Positions 12,834-24,316 of a stretch of 64,000 bases of DNA are shown here, piece by piece. The stretch lies in the NCBI GenBank assembly GCA_022453515.1, contig JAJNNY010000005.1:1054001-1118000 (forward strand), given 5' to 3'. This DNA comes from Astrocystis sublimbata (Eukaryota; Ascomycota; Sordariomycetes; Xylariales; Xylariaceae). The notes under the pieces are model-generated. The model was not told where the DNA came from. It saw only the letters and a program-made list of their open reading frames with translations, and did no database searches. Both the position numbers and the translations under genes were made by a program. How positions within the stretch are numbered: position 1 is the first letter of the stretch; each line of letters opens with the position of its first letter.

Positions 12834-15800
12834 AGCCCGGTTGTGTTCCCGCACTCACAAACACAGGCTTTGTGGGCATATCACACGCAATATTCTCCAC
12901 GTTGGACCGTCCTACCCCTCCTCTCGAGATAATCTCCTGCAGTTGTGTATGACGACGCGTGTCCGTGAGCTCTCACGCTCGTTGCCCACTGTCTATGCTT
13001 GTGTGTGCGTGGTGCGTGCGACAAATGCGCCGCCGCTGCTGCAATCCTCAGGCGGCACAGAGTCAAATCTTAGACCTCTTCGCTTCTTCACGATCACTGG
13101 TTGGATCGACACAGATGCCAGCACCGCCAACACCCAAAACCAAGCAGGCCAAGGCAGGCGAGGCAGAGGCAGCCAAGGCATGGAAGTTGCCGGGGCTGCT
13201 CGGATCGGCTCAGCCCAACCATGTACCTGACCACGACTGCGCATACCGCCAGACTGTCGGGGTTGGCTCAGGTTGCTGGAAGCCGGGTATACGCTCGAGA
13301 CAGTCAAGATTGTGGTGGATCCGTTGAAACAAACTCTGGCTGTTTCCTGCAGCTTGCCGTCGACAGCCGAATCCAGGGTATAACATGAGGCTTTATAGCT
13401 TCCCCATATCCTGTGTCTGCTCCAATCGAATCATCGAATCTCGCTGGATCGCCCGTTTCCCCTCTTTTGCATTTGACGTGCCCGAGTCCCAGCGCGCATC
13501 TACATGCAAGTAGTATACAGTACCTTGCCCACGATGCTCGTCTCGCAGTAGTCTTTGCCCAAGCTGGTACTTGCCGCCCGGATACATGTACACGGGAACA
13601 CCACTGAAATCTCCTCACACCCCTTGCCCACCATATCAGATCTATGATCTACTCTGCAGATGGCCCTGACTCCAAGCTTCTCATACAAACAGTAGGCACT
13701 TGCGAGACCAATGTCTTGTGCGGATTTCGACCAACTCGCCAGGACTGTGATGATTCTCCCCTCCCCAGTAACGTTGATAATCGTTAACTGAGTGTAACTA
13801 GGCACTGTATACCCATAAGCGTCTGGAATTGATGATACAATCATTGATACTTGATTTCGCTGTTGAATGGCCAATGATCGTAGATCATTGCTTCGCCCGG
13901 CCACTTACTTGGATGTCATACGAGTTTCAAAACCCATCAGACTAGCATAAGTCAATGGTAAGAGAAACCTCTAGGGCTATAAGCTCGGCTCTTGGTATGC
14001 ACGCGCTGTATCGAGGTCGAAGAAACTCCAGTGATTTAGGCAAAAACTGACTCTGCGGCCTGCACCTACACCGCCTCCTGTCAACCACGATAAGAAAGGT
14101 TCCTGCAATTAGGCCAGCGACATCCCCACGAGTGCTTCTATTTCTTTCATGTTCTGTACCTGCCGGTGATGGTGAATGTTCATGTGGACCTCTCTCGACG
14201 ATGCTACTTTAGCCCGGGTGTCTCAATGGGTACCTAGGTATGGAACCTTCCAGTCAGGAGATGATGCATTGATGGATTTGACCCGGAAGAGATTGATCCA
14301 CGCCGAAGCTCTCAACGCGGTACTTGCGAGTCGAGCTGTGTAGTCATGAGCTACCTACCACCTTGACTCTGGTGCCCTATTGGCCACGGAACTTGCCCGT
14401 CAATATTCGCAAGGGTTTGTCCGATTATGGTGTTCAACGCTACATGCTCAGACTACGGCCAAAGAGCCACACGAGCGTTGTGTAGTGAGACGATGCAATT
14501 GCCATTATTTACTGCTTAGTTGGCATTAAGACATCAATCTACACTTTGCCTAAGAACAGTGTTTCGTAAAACAGGGCTGGCGCTACCTAAACAAGAACTT
14601 CGTCGATCTCATGACATCCGAGTTCTACACTTTGACTGCGTAGCTGCGCTTAGAGCCGAAGGTCGGTCGCAAGCTTTTCTGGTATCAGGGTGACATCATG
14701 ATACAGATGGACTTGCTAGAACACAAGCACAGCAAAGCAGTCTCAGAAGCGAAAATCGATGCCGTTGGCTTCGTAGCCACAAGGATACCGGCTCTAGGTG
14801 CCCGGTTCTTGTCAAGTGGGTGCTTCTGATGGCTCGCGCTGCGGCTTAACCCCATATCGGCTGTATTGGAAAAAACCGCAGAGCGTGCCCTATAGCCAAT
14901 GCACCTCCACGGCCAGTAAACGCAGGTCATATTTATTACACCGAGAGCATCCAGGTACCAAGCGATTAGATACCTCGACGGCGTACGGCACGTGGCAGGA
15001 AATAAGTCAAGGAATGATACATCTAAGTCAATCCTACTCTCGACAGCTATACGAGATGTGTATGTTACAGGAAAGATTCTTTGCCCCGATTTTCTTCTGG
15101 GAGAATAGAATGCTTTAGTATTGTAAGAAAGCAAGAAGAGACTGCTGCTAGTCTGGCTAGTATTCTGCTGGACTTAAAGCCCCTCACATCACAGCGGCTG
15201 AGAGATCGATACGAAGCCAAGAGGTCATATGAGCCGGGACTGCTAACGTGAAGCGCATTAGGACTTACGTTCATGTACTATTTCCAGTCCTACACATTCG
15301 CTCGCACTCCGGCTTAACGTGCCATCTGTGGGGTCTTCGAATCGCATAGAATCCTGCGAGATGTTCAATGTATCTAATAGGTATCCATCGAGCCCATATC
15401 CCAAGATGACCCCTCAACTGTACGAGTATCAACGGCATTAGATAACTCAAGGTTGGAACTGCGGCTCCAAGATGCCGAAGACTTGCTGCCCAGTCTCGAT
15501 AACAGAAACCTTGTATCGTCCAACCCATCGGCCTCGCCAATAAGAAGCGATAAATCAGGATGCTGGACAGAAGACTGACGGTCAAGTGATGGGCCGTTCG
15601 GGGAATATGCCCTTGTATCGGTTCCTGTCTTCCCGGTAAGGGACGAGAGCCCGCTGGCCAAACAGGCGACAGAGGCGCTGTGTAGGACCAGGTAGCTGAC
15701 AGTCATCCCCCTTCCATCCACACTGCCAATGATCCTTCTCCGCGTCTAATCGAGCAGTCACCTTCTGCTTTCGCCATGATGTGCGGCAACTCATATCGGA

Positions 15801-16159
15801 ATCAAGGGGGCCGGCTGCCGGGGAACCACGGCAGTCATCTTGGCCCCCTCGGTCACTCGTCAACACGCAGCGATCTTACGGTCTTCAAACGTACAATCAG
15901 TGGAAAGCCATACGTAACGGTCACTGTAATGTACATGCGAGGCTTCTATTCCGTTATGTGAGTCTAACAATTAGTCGCTATACCCACTCGTCGATTTGGG
16001 CCGCCGCAGTGAGTCGCGAAAGGGGTGAGAAGTGTCAATACCTCGGCTGCTTTAATAAACTTCCCTTTTACAACATCGTATAGATTGATGCAAGTTACTT
16101 GGGCTCCTAGACTATAAATACCAGATGCAATCCGGCCCGCAAGTATTAACGGATTGACA

Positions 16160-16546
16160 TCATGTATTGATCATCTTGACTAGATCTCCTAGCTCATCTG
16201 TGCCTAGACCATCTCCAAACGCACATATGGTTTGCCTTAATGAAATGAAATTGCTCCATATCAAGCGAGCCTCTAACAGGCAGAGTAGATCATCTGGCCG
16301 GTAATGGTCAGGCCAAATAGCGTACACCAACAACTCTAGAAGTATGTTTTCATACTCGGCGCTGAGATGTGGGCTACAAACAAAGTTTAAGAAAATTAAA
16401 ATACTATGCCAACGATTTTTCAAGTTGAAGTGAACAAACGTGACCCAAGAGGGTGGTGTGGTTGGCCTCAGGGGTTGAAGCCATCGCCAACTCCATGATC
16501 TTGTCGTCACCCAGCGACCCTCAAACTTTCTATTCACCGATATCAA
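16160..16546 (-). pseudogene. Possible gene fragment, unknown protein
   Basis: A minus-strand open frame of about 128 codons with no start codon near its 5' end. Its last 65 residues have protein-like composition (for example LLELLVYAIWPDHYRPDDLL and GDGLGTDELGDLV). An AT-rich 66-bp segment in the middle looks like an intron, with a GTTTGT donor and a TTTGTAG acceptor; removing it keeps the frame. The flanking DNA is AT-rich and holds no obvious further exons, so this may be the 3' remnant of a decayed gene or one exon of a gene I cannot assemble. I do not recognise the family. It could also be chance. Confidence 0.3.
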
Positions 16547-16746
16547 TTATAACCACTGCCTGCCAATAGAGTTGTTATATATAGTTATGACCCATCTATA
16601 GACCTAGTTTTACTATGACTGTGGTCAAAACTATATGTCGCACATGAAGTCCGCAAGGCGCCATTCATGACAACGTTCGCAAGAAATAACAACAAGCTCA
16701 TGGTTATCATAAATACCTAGGTACTATATCAACACTAAACGCTCTG

Positions 16747-18862
16747 TTAACTTTGTTTTACCTCCTCTGCTGATAGCCGACTACCTAACTCTCGACGACT
16801 CAACCTATGACTACCTGTGCCCAGGTCCGGCTTCTCGGCGATACCTTGCCTCCCTTCTTCCGCGAGCCTCTCCTCGCTCTTCACCGACGCCGCCATCGTC
16901 TCGCCAACTACGACCCCACTACTCGCACTGCCATCCTGCCTCGGGCGTGGGCTGCTCTTGCTACAATGACTATCACTATCAACGTCGTCATCTACACCAG
17001 TCCCATAAGCACCGCCGACACTTTCCATCGTAAACGGGCTCGCGGTCGGCGCATCGAGTATCCCCAGCTCGCCCGGAGCGAAGAGACGAGGCAGGAGGAG
17101 CGCACGCACGGGAATGAGCGCGAAGATGAACACGGGGAAGCCAACGGCGGCAATCGTCTGCGTGATGGCGAAGGTGGCGCCGAAGCCGACGATCTCGATA
17201 GCCACGAAGGCCCAGACGGCCGCGCGGCGACGCACGCGGTTGAGCGGGTGATTCGCAGGTGTGAGCGCCCTGTCGCGCAGCAGGAACAGAAGCTTCTGCG
17301 TGATGCCGTTGGCCTCTAGCGCCTGGTAGCCCATGATGAAGAACAAACCCGCCAGGACGGCCTGCGGGATGAGGTGCAAGACCACGAGCAAGGGCCCCGT
17401 GGCGGTGCCAAGCGTTAGTAGTCCTTGCGCAAGGTTCGACACGCGCTGCTCGACGACGTGCGTGCGCTTGTAGGTGTAGTGTCCCTTTGCTTCGCGGTCG
17501 TTCTCGTCCGCGTCGACTTCGACTTTGGTCACGCAGAGGGATTCCGTATGGAAGGGTGCCTGCGGGATCAAGCCGTTGGGGAACGGGAGGCCTAAGATCC
17601 CGGCCACGCCTGTTGTCAGACCCAAAAGGAAAATATCCCAATGGAAGCCTGCTGGCTTTCGAAGGGGGAATTCCGTTCCTTGTGCAATAAGCGACGAGAC
17701 TATGTCTTGTCAGTTCTGCCCAACTACCCGGGTAGGGGTCAGTAACTTACCATTGTGATCGAACCAGAACAGAATGGTGAGAAGAATAGCGAAAGGCAAC
17801 GCTAGGAAAACCTCGCCGACACTAATATCCCAGAGCTCCACCAGCCACGGGCGATCGGCTGTAGGAAAAAACGGGCGAGTCGTCGGCAACCTTTCTAGCT
17901 CGACGGATTTCATGCGGCCGAGGTGTATGAAGCCCGTAAAGAAGATGACGGTAAGAGGTGTACCATAGTCCTTGAGAAAGACACGAACTGGGTGGCGGAA
18001 CAGCGCCGCTTTGCCCAGCTCGCCGCAGATGTACGCGATGGCGAAAACGAGCAGGGCCACCGACAGTGAGAGGTAGAAGGGCGCCTCATAGCCGAAGCGC
18101 TCAAGCACCTGGATCCCCTTCTGCAGGTAGATGAAGGCCACGTAGAAGCCGAATGTATCGCAGGGGAAGCGCGTTACGTACCTCAGCCAGTTGCAGGAAT
18201 TAGTCACTGCTAGGATCCAGTGCAGGAGGACGGCCCAGAGCCCAATCCAGCACATGAAGGCTAGATAGTTGGTCCCTAAGGGTGTGATGATGTCGTAGAT
18301 AGTGCTGGTTTATCGGTTAGTGGATTTCTATGAAAGACGTAAATGATGTGTCCCTTGCCGGTCATCACGCCACGGGAAAAGGCAATGGCAGGAAGCAGAC
18401 ATCACGAGGATACGTACTAGTTGAACACGGTTATAGGGCCAGTGACTCCCACAATGACTAGAGGCTGACAGGCAATGATGGAAAAGACCACAGATCCTAG
18501 TACAGAGGCCAGTAGGACCTCATTGACACCGTACTGCATGTTTGTCTTTGTAAACATGTCTAAACTGAAGGCTAAGGCGGGCAGGATACTGTTGTTTTGG
18601 TCAGCCTCCAGAATCGAAGAGACGACAGATCTATCACTATCTACCTTGACCATACAAACGGAGTCACTAGTACTTACTTCGCAAAGTACATATATACTGT
18701 AGCTGGTACGACACGGTAATCCCAAGCGTCGAGCCAATCACTCCAATAGAAAGGAGCTCGGCGGCGGACATCGTGGATCATGCCGCGAAAGAGGTGGATC
18801 TTCCACCATGGCGGCGGTGGCCGGGACCTCCTGGGGCTTGTTGTGCTGTGGCGGTCCGTCAT
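16747..18862 (-). CDS. SLC4-family anion (borate/bicarbonate) transporter, Bor1-like
   Basis: An integral membrane anion transporter of the HCO3-transporter family; fungal members resemble yeast Bor1, a plasma-membrane boron exporter. Four exons on the minus strand (18678-18862, 18418-18588, 17751-18304, 16747-17699) give 620 residues. The frame is kept across introns of 89, 113 and 51 bp. Family-typical segments include WWKIHLFRGMIHDVRRRAPF near the N-terminus, then YGVNEVLLASVLGSVVF, PLVIVGVTGPITVFNYT, AFMCWIGLWAVLLHWILAVT, FGFYVAFIYLQKGIQVL, and GLTTGVAGILGLPFPNGLIP followed by GYQALEANGITQKLL. About 10-12 membrane segments are visible. The last 90 residues form a hydrophilic Ser/Glu-rich cytoplasmic tail. 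The start at 18862 is the first in-frame ATG. Substrate is inferred from family; sulfate transporters are excluded by these motifs. Tandem with the m-AAA protease gene upstream. Confidence 0.9.
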
Positions 18863-20043
18863 GTCTTGACGATTGAGTCGAGCACGGAGACGGACGGGCT
18901 TCGGTGGGGAAATCAAGCCTGCCGGGCACGCCGGGGTAGGTCGCTCGGCAGCTCGCTCGGCGGCCGGCCGAGATTTCAGAGCTGCAGTATCGGCCCAGGG
19001 CCAAAAGAATTGTAGAGGGTAAGGGACACCAAGACGAAGCTACAGTAGCGACAATACCACTGCATCATTGCTGGGCACACCACGAAATTCTGCCCTTCTT
19101 GCAGTTAGTTGTTTTGGCCTGTCGGTGAGCAGGAAATGTTGAGAAAGACAAGATAATATGCATTCTTCCAAGCTGTGTCGATGGCATGCATACCTGGCGT
19201 GCCTGCTCGCCTGCGCCTGGTCAAGATCGTCCGGGATTGAAAAGACTAACCCAGTGGAGGTGGAGTCACCGCTCCGCCGGTACTCCACCAAATTTCATAC
19301 ATTTTACACCCATACATTAGACATTAGGTAGCGAGATACCTAGGGAGTATGTAGGTTGGTAGGATGGTTAGGTAGGGACTAAGGCGGCCACAGACGATCT
19401 CAAGGTGGCGTTGCTCTCTGACATCATGAGCTTAAGTACTTACTTAGTAAGTACTTCCTACCTAAGTACAGCTAGGAGGTACCTAAGCTTCCTCACCCCC
19501 ACGGGTTCATTGGCTTTCGAATAGGTGCTACAACAAACTCGGAGCTCCAACACAAGACAAGGGCCACAGAAAGTAATCATATAAGGACGTAGCAACTTCT
19601 CTTCTCTTCGTTCTCACCCGCCATCCTGACTGATTTTATTGGTATGGTACACCACGTTGCTACCTGGTTTTGTTCAACTACTCGGGTAGATTTCCATTCG
19701 GCGCCTTCCCACGCCTCCGTCTCCTTTCCCGACGGACTAATGTTGACACAAGTTGATATACAAGGCATGTCTGTTCGGTATGCATATGTGTAGTGTGGCA
19801 CAGTGCCTTTGGTTGAGTTGAGAAGAGCTTTCGCGATCCATCATATCGGTCGCGCACGGCGTCGGATACAGCAGGAGCACAGCGCCCCTCGCGAGCCAGC
19901 CGACCTGCACATCGCCTTTTCCTGTCTATCTGTGCCAGGTGTCGAGCTAGAACCGAGAAGTTCTATGTGATGTTCCACCTACGCCTGAATCCATATTCCC
20001 TATATACAGTGTATCTCGTCTTTTAGTGGTGCATGTCCTCGTT
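18863..20043. other. Intergenic, transporter promoter and protease 3' side
   Basis: No gene is supported in these 1.2 kb. The part next to 18862 should carry the promoter and 5' leader of the transporter, and the part next to 20044 the 3' untranslated region of the protease. A CCTAGGTA-type block with a 23-bp near-palindrome lies at 19318-19492. Confidence 0.6.
19318..19492. repeat. CCTAGGTA block with 23-bp near-palindrome
   Basis: TAGGTA, TACCTA and AAGTACTT words recur in both orientations. Positions 19434-19456 form an inverted repeat built on AAGTACTTAC with a single central mismatch. It lies between the transporter's 5' end and the protease's 3' end. Confidence 0.75.
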
Positions 20044-22866
20044 TCACTTTATATCTTTGCCTTCGATCTGTCGGAATGCAGGTGAAGTTGTCGGCGGCGG
20101 TTCGGGGGCGTCGGGAAGATGGGGAGACGACGGCGGTTCTGTTGGGTCCGTTGGTGGCGGCTTCTTCGCCCCTTCTCCGAAGTACTTCGAGAAGTCATCC
20201 CGATCGTTGAAAGGTCGCGGGCCAAGCAGGCGAACCATGTCGTCGCGGACGAGAACCTCCTTATTCAACAGCTCCTCGGCAATGATGCCGACCTCCTTCT
20301 TCTTCTCAATCAGAAGATCTTTGCACTGCTTGTAAGCCGCCTCTATGATGCGCTTGACTTCTGCATCGATGATTTGGCCGGTAGTCTCTGAGAAAGGCTT
20401 GTGGATCTTGTTTTCATCGTTTTGGTAGTGTACGGGTCCGACTTTTTCTGACATACCCCATTGCGTTACCATAGCCGTGGCCATCCTCGTGACTTTGGAG
20501 AAATCGTCACTAGCGCCTGTTGTGACGGTAGGAAAGTGGATCTCTTCTGAGATACGGCCACCCAATGTCATGGCCATTCGGTCCATGAGCTGGTTATGGC
20601 TCATGAGGTAGGCATCGCCAGGTAGATACTGAGCATACCCCAAACCTTTACCACGAGGAATGATCGATACCTTCAATAGAGGGTCGGCGTATCGGAAGTA
20701 CCAGCCGCAGATCGCATGCCCAGCTTCGTGATAAGCGACTGTCCGCTTCTCTGTCGGATCAAGAACCAGAGATTTTCTCTCCAGGCCACCGATGACACGT
20801 TCGATGGCCTGCTCGAAATGCTGTAGCGTGATGGAAGCAGCGGTGGCCCGTGCGGCTATCATTTGTTAGCCTTGTGTCAATGATGCCCGGGATTCGTATC
20901 ATGAAGACTTACCAATAAGTGCGGCTTCGTTGACACAATTGGCGATGTCAGCACCGGCGAACCCTGGTGTTAGAGAGGCGAGTCGGCCACTCAGGTATTC
21001 GATATCTTCATTAGTCACGATCTTCTTGAGGTAGACCTTGAAAATGTCCTGCCGACCGGCCATCGTTGGCGCATCAATGTTGATGTGCCTATCGAAACGC
21101 CCGGGTCGCATCAGGGCTTTATCGAGGATGTCTACCCTGTTGGTACCGGCGAGGACAACGATCTGCTCGCTTGTGTTGAATCCATCCATTTCTGTAAGAA
21201 TCTGGTTGAGGGTAGCCTCCCGCTCGTCATTGCCGCCAAACTTCTGCCCTTGGGATCGCGACCTGCCGATGGCATCGATTTCGTCGATGAAGACAATGCA
21301 CGGCGCGTTCTTACGTGCAGTGGCGAAGAGATCGCGCACTCTGGAAGCTCCTACACCGACGAACATTTCCACAAACTCGGAGCCACTGACACTGAAGAAT
21401 GGCACTCCAGACTCGCCAGCCGTGGCCTTTGCGAGCAGCGTCTTACCAGTACCGGGTGGACCGGCAAGGATGGCTCCACGAGGAATCTTAGCCCCTAGTC
21501 TCTGGAATCTCTCTGGTTTCTTCAAGAAGCTGACAAACTCCATGATTTCCTGCTTCGCTTCATCCAAACCGGCAACATCGGAGAACTTGACCTTGATGGC
21601 GGTTTCATGGCTGAAGCGCTTCGCCTTACTCTTACTGAACCCAAAGATGCCGCTCGAGCCGCCAGCACCCCCGGGACCACGGCGGCTAGCATACACTAAC
21701 AGACCAACAAGTAGCACCGTTGGGCCGAAGGCCAGAAGAAGGTTCATCAGATTACTCTCTCCAGCGTAGCTTACGGGGATCCTGTCGCTGGTTGGGATGC
21801 CGAGTTCGTTCTGGGCCTCCTCTAGGCGTCTCTCAAAAGCTTCCACTGACGCAATGGAGAAGTAGTAGTTGAACCCAGGTTGGGTGGCAGCGGAATCGGG
21901 ATACATAGATGCGGTGGCGTCTCTATTGAGCTCCACGACTACCCTATGGCCGACGACGACCATCTTCTCGACGAGGCCGCGGTTGAGGAAATTCTTGACG
22001 AGTTCCTGCCAGGTGATCTCTCTGCCCGTCTCTCCTGATATGGAGTTATATAAGTAATAGGCCACACCCGTGGCGATAATCGTGGTCAGCCAGTCAGAGC
22101 TGGGGTTGCCAGAGCTGGAGCTGCTAGCATTCTTGGATTTGGATCCGTTTTGATCGGGCTTGGGCTTCTGGCGTGTGTCGCGTGGCTGTTCACTCTCTTT
22201 CTCTTGACTTTGCTCATCCTGAGACTTCTTGTTGGAAGACTGGGAAGACGAGTCTTGGTAGGTTTGGGATGGCCGAGAAGATGGCGGTTTGATAACCTCT
22301 TCCATTTGAAGCTTCCTAAAATGGGACACCAGAGAATTGACACCCTTGAGTAACTTGGGAAAATCCATGACTCCTAGGGTACCTGAGGTCCGTTTCTCGA
22401 GCAACAATCCGAGTTCTTGGGGTACTCCAGTTCGCTTGATGTTGCTTAAAGTCTCAATTTCCGCCTTTCCCAACTTGATGGGTCCCATTTTCAGCAAATT
22501 ATCGAGAGCGCGGATCTGGTCTTCGGACAGGTAGACCCATCCCTCGGGCAGAGGCAACCTGTCGTCTTTTGGTGCCTCTGCTTTGGCGGGTCCCGGAGAG
22601 TGCGTGCTCTGGACTCGCGGCTTATCGGCGGCGGGAGGATTTGTGTCGTCGTTCTCGGGCTTCCGGCTCTCCTCGGGTTTTCGGCTCTTCTCGGGCTTCG
22701 TTTGGGAGGTTGAAAAGTGTGCAGGGTGCGCAGACCAAGCGGCGGGGGTGGTGCGCAAGAGACGTGGCGTCCGGAGGGTGGTGCGCGCGGGGATGTTGGC
22801 GGAGATGCTAGGGGAGCGGCTGACGGCCCGCGCGAAGCCAGCCGACCGCCGTATTATGCTTGACAT
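20044..22866 (-). CDS. yta12: Mitochondrial m-AAA protease (Afg3/Yta12 type)
   Basis: An ATP-dependent zinc metalloprotease of the inner mitochondrial membrane, active on the matrix side in membrane-protein quality control and processing. Two exons (20913-22866 and 20044-20855, with a 57-bp intron) give 921 residues. The N-terminus is Arg/Ser-rich and lacks acidic residues, as expected for a targeting sequence. A charged, disordered linker follows. Two membrane segments near residues 256-276 and 372-393 distinguish m-AAA from the single-span i-AAA type. Walker A is GPPGTGKT (469-476) and Walker B is [10 protein letters not shown] (525-534). The arginine-finger region [10 protein letters not shown] follows, and the zinc-binding HEAGH is at 694-698, just after the intron. 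All key residues are present. The C-terminus ends in a Pro-rich tail of about 35 residues. Whether it is the Yta10 or the Yta12 counterpart cannot be decided here; a single m-AAA gene is known in Neurospora (MAP-1). Confidence 0.95.
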
Positions 22867-24316
22867 GGCGAGCTGGCGACCTGTAGGCCCGTCGGCAGGG
22901 TCGGGTCGGAGCGTACGTGAGTAGTTGGGGAGGCGGGCGAGGCGGGCGAGTACGGGACGGAGGGCGGGTGGGAGGGAGTGCTTCCTCGTGCGCCGTCATG
23001 CAACGTGCTACAACATACAGCGAATAAAGAAGCGCGGCGGACGAGCTGCTATGTGTATGTGGTGTGGCCCGTGTGGGATGTTTCGCCTCGCCTGATGGAG
23101 CTGCATCTGTCGACGACTCACTTGACAAGTTGAGGTTCCGCTAGCTGGGTGCAGGTGGGCTGGGGTCTTGGCCGGCGAAGGGCTGGCTATGGCTAGGAAG
23201 CACGAGGAAGCACGTGGTGATGGATATGATGATTAGAAACCTTTTCCTCCCCGAGTCGCCGTCTAGTCCCATCATGGCTTAGCGTACCTCTCGCCTGCCT
23301 CGCCTCCCTCGCCTGCCTAAAAGTCGGGTGCTTCGGGCGCTTTGGACTTAAGGCTCGTCGGGTGCCCGTTCGCTCTCTTCTGCATCCCGCCACACATCAC
23401 CACCCCCCCACCATCGTCTTAACAACATCGTGGATATGGCCTACTAAAACGACATCGGACAGAATGGACAAAAATAGGTAGAACCACTGCTGCCCCTCTC
23501 GCCGAATTCCTATTCCGCACCACCATCACATGACACAATACAACTAACTAGGTACCTCCTCGGGAGATATACTATCAACCAACGATTGCACCGACAAAAC
23601 CTCCCCCATTGATATATCGTCGTGACTGGGACAATAGATTTATTTGGCTTGCCGATCGAGTAACCAAACAAGCTCAGACCTTTTCTCCCCAATTCACCAT
23701 GAGACAATCTAGTGTCGAATGAGGATAGCTATGTACCCAGGCATGCATGCATAACGTTGGAAGGATTCATCCTCATCCTCATTGTCCACGGTCAATGGGA
23801 TTTCGGAAATATCCATCAGCAGCAAACGCCAGAAGGAATGGATAAACACTAATTGAATTGTGATTATTTTATCAAGTACCTAGGTAGCTAGTCTCCATGC
23901 GCACCCAAATACCACAATACCACCATACCACGCATCAAAAAGCAGTTAAAAACACTCGAGCGCCTGATTTCCCCTTCAACCCCATTGCCCAGAAAGGAGA
24001 CATCCATGATGCACAGGTAGGTATCCAGCACTAACTTTCCACAATCACAAGAGAAGAAAGCAATGAGAATTCAAGAAAAAACAAACACACCAATAAATCC
24101 TTTGATGTACGCCCCTTGCCAGATGTACATGCTCGCTCGCTCATTCCATCGTATTGGTATTGGTGTTCAGCCGTCTCGTCGTCGTACAGCTCGCTATTAC
24201 ATTCTCGGGAGGTCTCCCTCCCACATCATGTTGAAATGTGTCTCTAATACATTCCATCAACTTCTTTTGTCTCGTTGATTCCGAAATGTGATCACCCTGC
24301 AGCTCCACGCTGACGC
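22867..24316. other. Intergenic, protease promoter and TF 3' side
   Basis: No gene is seen. The stretch separates the protease start from the 3' end of the Zn2Cys6 factor. It should contain the protease promoter and the 3' untranslated region of the factor. Only short open frames without recognisable content occur. Confidence 0.6.

Larger units (their letters stand above)
10444..16159. other. Gene-free stretch, 5.7 kb
   Basis: No gene is supportable. The first few hundred bases probably contain the 3' untranslated region of the homeodomain gene. Open frames above 100 codons occur at 11082-11405 (-), 11821-12234 (+), 13500-13904 (-), 14685-15134 (-) and 15374-15721 (-). None carries a domain I recognise. 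The 13500-13904 frame has the most protein-like composition. Low-complexity tracts lie at 12092-12120, 12737-12760 and 12803-12833. Confidence 0.55.

Noticed and set aside
16988..17641. Second minus-strand frame of 217 codons
   Set aside because: It is an Arg-rich shifted frame inside the last exon of the SLC4 transporter, which has the conserved membrane segments in the other frame.
21038..21769. Plus-strand frame of 243 codons
   Set aside because: It is antisense to the AAA domain of the m-AAA protease, where Walker A and B are unambiguous on the minus strand.
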